Of a stretch of 64,000 bases of DNA, positions 16,383-24,877 are shown piece after piece. The notes under the pieces were generated by a model, which ran no database searches, was not told where the DNA came from, and saw only the letters and a program-made list of their open reading frames with translations. The position numbers were made by a program, and so were the translations under genes. Each line of letters opens with the position of its first letter. The first letter of the stretch is position 1. Origin of the DNA: Bacteroidales bacterium (GTDB lineage Bacteria; Bacteroidota; Bacteroidia; Bacteroidales; F082). The DNA lies in assembly GCA_023229245.1 (NCBI GenBank), contig JALNZU010000008.1:37223-101222 (forward strand), in the 5' to 3' direction.

Positions 16383-18794
16383 TTATTTTTTGAGTTTCAG
16401 TCGGAGGCTGTTGCTTACCACGCTTACACTGCTCATCGCCATTGCTGCACCGGCTATCATAGGGTTGAGCATGAAGCCATTGAAAGGATATAATATGCCA
16501 GCAGCGATTGGGATCCCGATCAGATTGTAGATGAATGCCCAGAACAGATTTTGTTTGATGGTTGCCACCGTCTGTTTTGACAGTCGTATAGCTTGTGGAA
16601 TCTTTTTTAGGTCGGAGGCAATGATGGTCATTTTCGCTACGTCCATAGCTATATCACTCCCTTTTCCCATGGCAATACTGACATCGGCCGCAGCAAGAGC
16701 CGTGCTGTCGTTAATGCCATCACCCACCATAGCCACTACCTTCCCTTCTTGTTGTAGTTGCCTGACAAACTCAGCTTTTTGCTGGGGGAGCATTTCTGAT
16801 CTATAATGAGGTATGTTGGTTTGTTGTGCAATAGCTTTAGCGGTGTTCTCATTGTCACCGGTCAACATATACAGTTCTATTCCCATCTGTTGCATTTGCT
16901 GTATAGCTTCTTTAGAGGTCTCTTTGATATTGTCGGACACTGCCATCACAGCCAGAGCATTTGTTTCATCCGAAAACCAGATAACCGTCTTGGCTTGGTT
17001 GCCCCATTCCTCAGCTAACTGTACTAATTTCGTGTCAAGCCTGATATTGTTTTCCGTCATCAGCTTGTTGTTACCTACCCAATATGATTTGCCTTCATAA
17101 GTTGCTGTAGCGCCTTTGCCGGTGATACTGCTGAATTCGGATAAGGCAATGGTTTCTACTGCCTCAAAGTGAGCTACTATAGCCTCGGCCAATGGGTGTT
17201 CCGATTGTTTTTCTATAGTTAAAAGTATTGTCTTGGCCGTATCCTCATCATGCAGCCATTGGATATTTGTGAGTTTTGGTTTTCCTTCGGTGATAGTACC
17301 CGTCTTATCCAATACGACGGCATCAATTTTTTTTGCTGACTCGAGGCTTTCGGCATCCTTGATCAGTATTCCCTGTTCGGCTCCCTTTCCTACTCCAACC
17401 ATGATAGCCGTTGGAGTAGCTAATCCAAGGGCACACGGACAAGCGATCACCAATACTGAAACAGCGGCTAATAATCCGTGTACTATTCCGCTGCTGCCCC
17501 CTGATATGATCCATACGATCAGGGTGAGTAGCGCTATGGTAATTACTGCGGGGACGAATATGGCAGCTATCTTGTCAACTAAGCGTTGTACCGGCGCTTT
17601 GCTACCTTGCGCTTCTTGTACCGACTTGATAATATGTGCCAGCATAGTCTCTTTGCCAACTTTCTCAGCTTTAAAACGCATGCTGCCTTTCTGGTTGATA
17701 GTTCCGGCAAATAGTTGTGTTCCTTGTTCTTTTAATACAGGCACCGGTTCGCCGCTCAACATGCTTTCATCCACATACGAGCTACCGTTTAGGACCTTTC
17801 CGTCCACAGCTATCTTTTCGCCCGGCTTAACGACCAATATATCGCCTACATTCACCTCCTCTATAGGACGTTGTACCTCGCTGCCGTCTTCTAATATAAG
17901 TGTTACCCTCTTAGGTTGCAGTCCCATCAGCTTGCGGATAGCTGATGAGGTATTGACTTTGGCTTTTTCTTCCAACAGCCTGCCAATCATGATAAAGGCG
18001 ATGATGACGGCTGCCGCTTCGAAATAGACATGAGCTTCCAGGCCACGTGAGGTCCAAACTTTTGGGAATAGCATGTTGAACACGCTGAACACATATGCGA
18101 TACCCGTGCTCAAGGCTACTAAGGTATCCATATTGGCCGAGCCATGCGTAGCCTGCTTCCAGCCGTTGATAAAGAAATCCCTTCCAAGCCAGAACACTAC
18201 AGGAGTAGCGAAAAGCCACATAATATAGTTTGCGTATGCTGCATCCATAAAAAACATCCCATACACAAAAACCGGAAGCGACAGTATGACAGCCCATATA
18301 GTCCGCTTTCTCAGCCTCATATAATTGCGCTCGTGTATGGTATCCAAAGTTTGCTGCTGGGTGGTCTCGTCTTCTATAAGCATGTCGTAGCCAATAGATT
18401 GTAACGCCTTTTTCATCGCAAACGGATCAGTCATATTAGGCAGGTATTCAACAGCTACATTCATAGATGCGAAATTGACTACCGCATCCAATACTCCCGA
18501 GATAGATTTTATCATGCTTTCGGCACTCACTGCACAAGCTGCACATGAGAGCTCTAATACTGGTATAGTCTGTTTGACAGTGGTTACACCATACCCTAAT
18601 GATTTAATTCCTTTAACAGCTTTCGACAAAGTAGCCTCATCGCTTACCTGAATGACAGCCCTGCGATTGTTGAATTCAACCTGATGCGATTCAATGCCTT
18701 CTATGGCGGAAAGCTCTTTATCAATGATCATAGCACCATGCTCGCTCTCAACCCCTTCTAAGGGCAATGATAATGTGTGATGTATAGTAGTCAT
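16383..18794 (-). CDS. copA: Copper-exporting P1B-type ATPase
   Basis: 803 residues from the ATG at 18794. Two HMA-type domains lie at the N-terminus. The first (about 5-70) lacks the CxxC and is degenerate; the second has C84-A-A-C87. Then come the membrane segments with the Cu(I) motif C452-P-C454, the phosphorylated D496 in DKTGT, and hinge motif GDGINDSTALAAADV. This is the subtype 1B-1 pattern that pumps Cu(I) out of the cytoplasm. It is 84 bp downstream of, and co-oriented with, an HMA-AraC regulator. Confidence 0.92.
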   Translation of the reverse strand: MTTIHHTLSLPLEGVESEHGAMIIDKELSAIEGIESHQVEFNNRRAVIQVSDEATLSKAVKGIKSLGYGVTTVKQTIPVLELSCAACAVSAESMIKSISGVLDAVVNFASMNVAVEYLPNMTDPFAMKKALQSIGYDMLIEDETTQQQTLDTIHERNYMRLRKRTIWAVILSLPVFVYGMFFMDAAYANYIMWLFATPVVFWLGRDFFINGWKQATHGSANMDTLVALSTGIAYVFSVFNMLFPKVWTSRGLEAHVYFEAAAVIIAFIMIGRLLEEKAKVNTSSAIRKLMGLQPKRVTLILEDGSEVQRPIEEVNVGDILVVKPGEKIAVDGKVLNGSSYVDESMLSGEPVPVLKEQGTQLFAGTINQKGSMRFKAEKVGKETMLAHIIKSVQEAQGSKAPVQRLVDKIAAIFVPAVITIALLTLIVWIISGGSSGIVHGLLAAVSVLVIACPCALGLATPTAIMVGVGKGAEQGILIKDAESLESAKKIDAVVLDKTGTITEGKPKLTNIQWLHDEDTAKTILLTIEKQSEHPLAEAIVAHFEAVETIALSEFSSITGKGATATYEGKSYWVGNNKLMTENNIRLDTKLVQLAEEWGNQAKTVIWFSDETNALAVMAVSDNIKETSKEAIQQMQQMGIELYMLTGDNENTAKAIAQQTNIPHYRSEMLPQQKAEFVRQLQQEGKVVAMVGDGINDSTALAAADVSIAMGKGSDIAMDVAKMTIIASDLKKIPQAIRLSKQTVATIKQNLFWAFIYNLIGIPIAAGILYPFNGFMLNPMIAGAAMAMSSVSVVSNSLRLKLKK

Positions 18795-18826
18795 ATAATG
18801 AAACGTAATGTGATTGCACAAAATTG

Positions 18827-18846
18827 GCCATAAAAATCTATATGGC
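18827..18846. promoter_or_regulatory. Inverted repeat upstream of copA
   Basis: GCCATA at 18827-18832 and TATGGC at 18841-18846, separated by 8 bp, lie between the regulator gene and copA, about 35-50 bp before the copA ATG. A possible operator for the adjacent regulator; position is the only support. Confidence 0.25.
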
Positions 18847-18878
18847 TATTATGTTATTTTGGATTTGATTTGTAAGAT

Positions 18879-19439
18879 TTAAACCTGATCCAATGGAATA
18901 CGCTTAGCCTGTTTGAGGTTTTTGAAATGGGTAGGCGTCAACCCGGTAACTTTTTTGAACTGATTACTCAGATATGCTACACTTGAATAATTCAGCATCT
19001 CAGCTATCTCACTCAAGGTCAGCTCATCATACACTAAAAGCTCTTTTACCTTTTCGATCTTCTGTGCGATAAAATACTTTTCTATGGTAACTCCTTCTAC
19101 CTCAGAGAACAGCCTGGAAATATAGGAATACTCATGGTTGAGTTCTCTGCTAAGCAGTTCCGAGATATTATACTTCAACATATTATGCTGATAATGAACT
19201 AAGTCGATAATGAGTACCTTGATTTTTTCAATGATCCTGGCTTTTTTATCGTCTATCAGTTCAAACCCTAATGCTGCTAATGTCCTGCCTGCTAATTCTT
19301 TTTGACTGTCGTTCAACTCTTCAGCTACGACTACTTCACCCAACTCAATATGTTGAACGGTGTGTCCTAACTTTTCCATTTCCTGCCGCACTACCATGAT
19401 GCAGCGGTTACAGACCATATTTTTAATATACAGCTTCAT
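18879..19439 (-). CDS. HMA-domain/AraC-type transcriptional regulator, candidate copper sensor
   Basis: 186 residues. Residues 1 to about 65 look like a heavy-metal-associated domain, with MVCNRC (C10, C13) on the metal loop and the beta-alpha-beta pattern. Residues 95-180 are an AraC/XylS double helix-turn-helix (LSEIAEMLNYSSVAYLSNQFKKVTGLTPTHF). There is no cupin or other sensor domain. Position directly upstream of copA suggests it senses Cu(I) by the CxxC and controls copA. It starts only 10 bp after the glycosidase-like gene, so it may also be read from that transcript. Confidence 0.8.
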   Translation of the reverse strand: MKLYIKNMVCNRCIMVVRQEMEKLGHTVQHIELGEVVVAEELNDSQKELAGRTLAALGFELIDDKKARIIEKIKVLIIDLVHYQHNMLKYNISELLSRELNHEYSYISRLFSEVEGVTIEKYFIAQKIEKVKELLVYDELTLSEIAEMLNYSSVAYLSNQFKKVTGLTPTHFKNLKQAKRIPLDQV

Positions 19440-19449
19440 CGTATTTGTC

Positions 19450-22113
19450 TCATTTTGTTTCTGTCAGTTTGCCATTAGGTAAAACAAATAAATTCAGAAA
19501 ATGATTTCCAGCTTCATTTATTTCAAATGGCAGCTCATAATAAACTGATTCGACAGGGTTTGTAGCAATATATTCGCCATGAGCATGTAAGAGCTGTGCC
19601 GGAGCTTCGGGGAAGGTTTTTTCTTCTATAGTAGCAGTCCATGATGCCGACAGGGTGAAATTATGCTTGTTTCGGGGAAAAAGGTTTGCTTCCGGGTGTC
19701 CCACTATGCGTTGCATCAGCGCTAATGCATCGGCAGCCGAAATATGCCGGCTGTTATTTATATCGGCTACCGACTGGAAAACAGGATTGTAAGGTGGCTT
19801 ACCCAACCAGGTCAGATGGTCGGTCTTAGGATGGTGGATAGCCATATACACTATGATCAGTGCATCTAAAGCTGTGATACCGTTCCAGTGATTCCATAGC
19901 CAGCTGTCGCCGAGCAGTCCGCTACTGTTGCGCTCATACAGCCGAAGACTGAAAAGGGCAGGTACAGCTAATTCATGTATCTGCACTAAGCTGTCATTAT
20001 CAAAGCATTTGGTTTCAATGAGTTGTTTGGTATCGCTGCGGTTAAGCTCTACACAGAAATGGCTGAGAGCTTCTTCGGTCAGAGGCGGTTCCTGACTGTT
20101 GAATCTTTTCAGACGTATATGCAGTGAGGCATCATGCATCTTCTCAATGACTAAGAACGAAGGTCGCTCGGATACGGTCAGACTGAAAAGATCGTTTACC
20201 GGAATAATATCCCGGCTTTGACCTGAAGTATCGCCTTCTATTGCTGTGATATGCCTTATACGATAATGTTTTGTATCTGCCGAAACACCTAATTGATCAA
20301 AAAGCTGAGTCAGGTTGATCTGATAATCAGGTATGACACGGTTTTCGGCTGTTCCTGACCAGAGAGCCAGTATATGTTTGGTCTTCTCCTGATCTTCAAA
20401 AAGATACTGATAGATATCATCTGTACTTGATGGGACTTCCCGGCTGAATCGTGTATGTTTCAGTATGTTTCTCATCGTATGCACGTAATACCATGATTTT
20501 TTCGGTTGATGTCCATACCATAGCTCGCCTGTCAATCCTGAGCTGTTATACACATTGGGGTTGGGTGCGTTCACATCGCGCAGCATAAACACTAAGGCTT
20601 TGTCCACACCTGCTGCGGCAGCTTCAAGGTATGAGCGCATGAGCCACTGGCCTTGTACTTCAAACGCATCCGAGCTGTCTATTGCTTTAGCAGCTAATAT
20701 GCTTTCGGGATTGGTGTCGTATCCAAACTCGGATAGCCATATCTCTTTTCCGGGCAGGTATTGGTTTCGGTATGCTACCAATTCTGCGAGCTTTTCTTTC
20801 AGCCTGTCTTCTTCCGGACTGATCCCATGTAGTCCGTTACCCGAGTAATGATGTAAGTTTATCACGTCTGCCGGGAATCCATTCTGGCGGTTAAAGTTGC
20901 TCCACAGCCACATACAGCGTATATATTCTTTGTTGAGCGATGCCAGGCCTCCCATCACCATTTTCATTCTTGGATCAGCTGTTTTCATGCCTTTAGTGGG
21001 TCCCATAGCCCCTTCATGTCCGTCGTAGTCAGCGCTACACATGGCGGCAAACTCATCTGGGGCAAAATAGCCTCCCCGACCAAACCACCATTTATCCGGC
21101 TCATTCCAGTTCTCAATGTATTGGATCAGCCCTAACGCACTCAACTTTTGCTGATCAGGGCGCAGCTTAAGCAGTGAGGCATCAACTAAAGTGTTTCCAT
21201 AACGTGCTGCAAACTGAAACATATAATCTGCATGTTCTATATAAGAGAGCGGATCAGCCGGGTTTCTGTTGTTTCTGATGGGCTTATGCTGTATAAGCGA
21301 ATCAACAAAACCAGTCATATAAGGCGCTGAGCCTTGAAGTACAGGACTTGCTATCACCCCTTGGTTGCGCAGCACAGTATAAAACTCATCAAAGTTAAAG
21401 CCCCATCCCGGGCCGCTCACCCAGCTTGGGTTCCATGCATATTGGTTGTCGGGATATCCGACATAGGTAGTGTCAGTATTTCCTTCGTCCCAGCCCCAGT
21501 CGTGATATTCGCGTAAGCCACCGGCTACCCTTATCTTATCGGAAGGGTCGTCCACAAACCCGTTGACACCCATCAACATATCCATCATAGGTTGCTGATG
21601 TATCACTGGCATAGGGTCTGGTGCGGCTAGCCCTAAAGGCTGGCCATAGAGTACTAACTCGGCTATCCTGCTTGAGGGTGAGGGGAACAGAAGCATCAGC
21701 ATGCGAGCGATTGTATCTGTCTCTATCTCACACCATTGGTTGTAGCTGTCTAAAAGTATGGACGACTGCAAAGCCCAGCCCGAAGGATCGCCGGCATATA
21801 CAAAAAGTGAATCCGAATCGTTTGCATCAAAAAGCCAGAGCGATGACAACGCATATTCTACACCAAGGTCTATCACAACCCGAACCGGATACACTACTGA
21901 TGCATCAGTCCAGCCAGCCGAGAAGACAGTCTCCGGTATGCCAAAGTCTCCGTTTGCCGGATCACCAACCAGGTCAAACTCGTCTATCAGCAGAGTAGCA
22001 TCGCCACGGGTACTGAAGTTATATAGCATATCGGGAGTTATCCGAATTTTTTCCTGTGCAGGCAGTTGAATAGCTGTCATCAGGATAAGAATGATATATA
22101 GAAAGCGAGTCAT
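19450..22113 (-). CDS. Secreted clan GH-A glycosidase-like protein with dockerin-like C-terminal region
   Basis: 887 residues. Signal peptide (about 1-20), an N-terminal beta-sandwich of discoidin/CBM character (about 25-155), then a TIM-barrel domain. E338 in ENWNEPD fits the acid/base and E462 in IWLSEFGYD the nucleophile of clan GH-A. The family number is uncertain; GH39-like and related groups are candidates. Past about residue 740, DALIIVYMAI and ADINNSRHISAADALALM (D784 onward) resemble the two calcium-binding halves of a type I dockerin. A final beta domain follows. No T9SS tail is obvious. It sits just upstream of the HMA-AraC gene without functional link. Confidence 0.7.
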   Translation of the reverse strand: MTRFLYIILILMTAIQLPAQEKIRITPDMLYNFSTRGDATLLIDEFDLVGDPANGDFGIPETVFSAGWTDASVVYPVRVVIDLGVEYALSSLWLFDANDSDSLFVYAGDPSGWALQSSILLDSYNQWCEIETDTIARMLMLLFPSPSSRIAELVLYGQPLGLAAPDPMPVIHQQPMMDMLMGVNGFVDDPSDKIRVAGGLREYHDWGWDEGNTDTTYVGYPDNQYAWNPSWVSGPGWGFNFDEFYTVLRNQGVIASPVLQGSAPYMTGFVDSLIQHKPIRNNRNPADPLSYIEHADYMFQFAARYGNTLVDASLLKLRPDQQKLSALGLIQYIENWNEPDKWWFGRGGYFAPDEFAAMCSADYDGHEGAMGPTKGMKTADPRMKMVMGGLASLNKEYIRCMWLWSNFNRQNGFPADVINLHHYSGNGLHGISPEEDRLKEKLAELVAYRNQYLPGKEIWLSEFGYDTNPESILAAKAIDSSDAFEVQGQWLMRSYLEAAAAGVDKALVFMLRDVNAPNPNVYNSSGLTGELWYGHQPKKSWYYVHTMRNILKHTRFSREVPSSTDDIYQYLFEDQEKTKHILALWSGTAENRVIPDYQINLTQLFDQLGVSADTKHYRIRHITAIEGDTSGQSRDIIPVNDLFSLTVSERPSFLVIEKMHDASLHIRLKRFNSQEPPLTEEALSHFCVELNRSDTKQLIETKCFDNDSLVQIHELAVPALFSLRLYERNSSGLLGDSWLWNHWNGITALDALIIVYMAIHHPKTDHLTWLGKPPYNPVFQSVADINNSRHISAADALALMQRIVGHPEANLFPRNKHNFTLSASWTATIEEKTFPEAPAQLLHAHGEYIATNPVESVYYELPFEINEAGNHFLNLFVLPNGKLTETK

Positions 22114-22224
22114 TTTTTCTTTTAGTCTTGATGATCAAAGTATGTATGCCTTTGAACTTATCCGGCTAAAGTAAACAATAAAACAATTAGTAGGGAAGGG
22201 TAGAGGGGAGATGGAGGAAAGCGA
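22114..22224. other. Upstream region of the glycosidase-like gene
   Basis: Short AT-rich stretch between the glycosidase start and the palindrome field. No clear promoter boxes recognised. Confidence 0.3.
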
Positions 22225-22266
22225 TCCCGATCCCGATCCCGATAGCTATCGGGATCGGGATCGGGA
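22225..22266. repeat. 42-bp perfect palindrome built from a GATCCC hexamer
   Basis: Every base from 22225 pairs with its mirror up to 22266; the centre is GATAGCTATC. Each arm carries repeats of TCCCGA. It can form an uninterrupted 21-bp stem. It marks the left edge of the repeat field. Confidence 0.95.
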
Positions 22267-23580
22267 GAGAGAAAGATTATTAATAAGATTTTCGGTTAAG
22301 AAAATGCTGCGTTTATCTGCTTAATCTGTGGGACGTATAAACCGTGATCTGCGGAAGTGTATGCCCTGACGGGCAATGATTTCTTGCTTTATTATGCTTT
22401 TTTTATTGATATGTATGCCCTTACGGGCAATGGTTAGTCAATATAATGATTGTTTCTTAAAGGGCAATATTCATCTTTTCAATAAGATGTTGGTGCTTGA
22501 GATAGCCCGTAGGGCTTACACAGTGTGGAGGAATTAGTCGATATAATGATGGTTTCTTAAAGAACAATATCCATCTTTTCAATAAGATGTTGGTGATTGA
22601 GATAGCCCGTAGGGCTTTCATACCCATAGAATATGGATTTTAGAAGAAGGTTTTTGGTAGCCCGTAGGGCTTACACAGTGTGGAGGAGTTAGTCGAAATA
22701 ATGATGGTTTCTTAAAGGACAATATCCATCTTTTCAGTAAGATGTTGGTGATTGAGATAGTCCGTAGGGCTTTCATATCCATAGAATATGGATTTCAGGA
22801 GATTATTTTGATAACCCGTAGGGCTTACATTGTAGGGAAGAGTTTGAGAGAGAACGATAGGGAGATTGGGAGGGAGAGAGAAAGATTATTAATAGGATTT
22901 TCGGTTAAGAAAATGCTGTGTTTATCAGCCTGATCTGTGGGACGTATAAACCGTGATCTTCGGAAGTGTATGCCCTGACGGGCAATGATTTCTTGCTTCA
23001 TTATGCTTTTTTTATTGATATGTATGCCCTTACGGGCAATGGTTAGTCGAAATAATGATGGTTTCTTAAAGGGCAATATCCATCTTTTCAGTAAGATGTT
23101 GGTGATTGAGATAGCCCGTAGAGCTTTCATATCCATAGAATATGGGTTTTAGGAGATTATTTTGATGGCCCGTAAGGCTTACACAGAAGGGAGGAGGTTG
23201 AGATAGAACGATAGGGAGATGGGGGAGAGAGAAAGATTATTAATATGATTTTTGGTTAGAAAAATGCTGCGTTTATCAGCCTGATCTGTGGGACGTATAA
23301 ACCGTGATCTTCGGAAGTGTATGCCCTGACGGGCAATGATTTCTTGCTTCATTATGCTTTTTTTATTGATATGTATGCCCTTACGGGCAATGGTTAGTCG
23401 AAATAATGATGGTTTCTTAAAGGGCAATATCCATCTTTTCAGCAATATGTTGGTGCTTGAGATAGCCCGTAGGGCTTACACAGTGTAGAGGAATTAGTCG
23501 ATATAATGATGGTTTCTTAAAGAACAATATCCATCTTTTCAGTAAGATGTTGGTGATTGAGATAGCCCGTAGGGCTTACA
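22266..23580. repeat. Composite palindromic repeat field A
   Basis: Three elements recur. A leader of about 95 bp (AGAAAGATTATTAATA ... AAACCGTGATCT) is at about 22266, 22874 and 23225. Each leader is followed by two hairpins GCCCTnACGGGC 54 bp apart (22363/22417, 22972/23026, 23323/23377). A roughly 88-bp unit containing CATCTT/AAGATG and ending in AGCCCGTAGGGCT occurs six times (from about 22432, 22533, 22687, 23040, 23392, 23493). Additional AGCCCGTAGGGCT-like copies lie at 22659, 22813 and 23168. No gene is supported inside; the long minus-strand frames are repeat translations. Confidence 0.9.
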
Positions 23581-23680
23581 CAGAAGGGAGGAGGTTGAGA
23601 GAAAGTCTATATGATTTTTGGAGAATGTATTTAATTAGCCAGCTATAAAATGCGTAATTTTGTTAAAAATTTCCGCAAGA

Positions 23681-24877
23681 ATGCTTACAAACAGGCAATT
23701 ATTTCAGCTACATATGGGCTTGCCTTCTGTGGTGTCTGATCCGTTGGAGATTGTCAAAGCTGAGGGTATTTACTTATACGATGTTAGTGGTGATCAGTAT
23801 ATTGATTTGGTGTCCGGTGTCTCGGTCAGCAATGTAGGGCATCGTCATCCTATGGTATTATCAGCTATTTCAGAGCAGTTAGAAGCTTATATGCACGTGA
23901 TGGTATATGGTAAGTTTCTGCATTCTCCGCAGGTGAAGCTTGCTGCTCGTTTAGCTTCTGTATTGCCTCCCGCCTTGCAGTCGGTCTTTTTTGTCAACTC
24001 AGGCAGCGAAGCCATAGAAGGAGCTCTGAAGCTAGCCAAACGCTTGACAAATCGCACCGAACTTGTCAGCTTTCGCCATGCCTATCATGGAGGTACTGCC
24101 GGTGCATTGAGTATGATGGGGCACGAGCGTCTGAAAAATGCATTTCGCCCATTGTTACCGGCTACACGATTGCTTGATTTCAATGCTGTTGATCAGGTTC
24201 ACCAGATCAGCAGTCAAACGGCAGCCGTACTGATTGAACCGGTACAAGCCGAAGCCGGTATCATACTTCCGGAGCCTGGCTTTTTACAAGCCTTGCGTGA
24301 TCGCTGTGATGAAACAGGCGCTATCCTGATCTTCGATGAGGTACAGATGGGTTTCGGTCGTAGTGGTAAACTTTTTGCCTTTGAGAAAGAAGCGGTCATA
24401 CCCGATATCCTATGCCTTGCAAAAGCGATGGGAGGCGGCATGCCTTTAGGCGCTTTCATCAGCTCCAAAGAACGTATGCAGGCGTTGGCCCATCATCCTG
24501 AGTTAGGTCATATCACTACCTTTGGAGGACATCCGGTTTCCTGTGCTGCTTCCTTAGCTGCATTGGAAATCATCCTGGACGATGAACTGCATCTCAAAGC
24601 TGAGGATAAAGGAAGGATGTACGAAGATGCACTACACGACCATGCTGCCATACGGCAAATCAGGCGGAGCGGCCTTATGTTAGGCATTGAGTTACAGCCA
24701 GATATTCCGATGTACGAGCTGATGCAACAGATATTCAAACAACGGCTTATCGTAGATCAGTTTTTATTTAACGACCAGAGTTTCCGTATCGCACCCCCAC
24801 TGACAATAACCCATGCTGAGATAGAAGAATCGGCAGGGCGGATCGTACAGGCGTTGAATCTTACTATTGGATCATGA
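23681..24877 (+). CDS. Class III pyridoxal-phosphate aminotransferase
   Basis: 398 residues from the ATG at 23681; the frame is open seven codons further, but TAATTTTG at 23655-23662 looks like a -7 box, arguing for the downstream start. Fold type I class III features: GVSVSNVGHRHP, FVNSGSEAIEGALKLAK, IFDEVQMGFGRSG and the cofactor lysine K248 in LAKAMGGGMPLG. Family members include acetylornithine, ornithine and other omega-aminotransferases. The sequence does not settle the substrate and no arginine-pathway neighbours are present. It overlaps ggt by ATGA, so translation is probably coupled. Confidence 0.88.
   Translation: MLTNRQLFQLHMGLPSVVSDPLEIVKAEGIYLYDVSGDQYIDLVSGVSVSNVGHRHPMVLSAISEQLEAYMHVMVYGKFLHSPQVKLAARLASVLPPALQSVFFVNSGSEAIEGALKLAKRLTNRTELVSFRHAYHGGTAGALSMMGHERLKNAFRPLLPATRLLDFNAVDQVHQISSQTAAVLIEPVQAEAGIILPEPGFLQALRDRCDETGAILIFDEVQMGFGRSGKLFAFEKEAVIPDILCLAKAMGGGMPLGAFISSKERMQALAHHPELGHITTFGGHPVSCAASLAALEIILDDELHLKAEDKGRMYEDALHDHAAIRQIRRSGLMLGIELQPDIPMYELMQQIFKQRLIVDQFLFNDQSFRIAPPLTITHAEIEESAGRIVQALNLTIGS

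Noticed and set aside
17233..18027. 264-codon plus-strand frame opposite copA
   Set aside because: Antisense to well-conserved ATPase coding sequence; no recognisable protein.
22825..23445. Two similar minus-strand protein frames (IARQGIH-type sequences), and another at 32138-32332
   Set aside because: They are translations of the palindromic repeats; the same peptide recurs wherever the repeat does and has no start signals.
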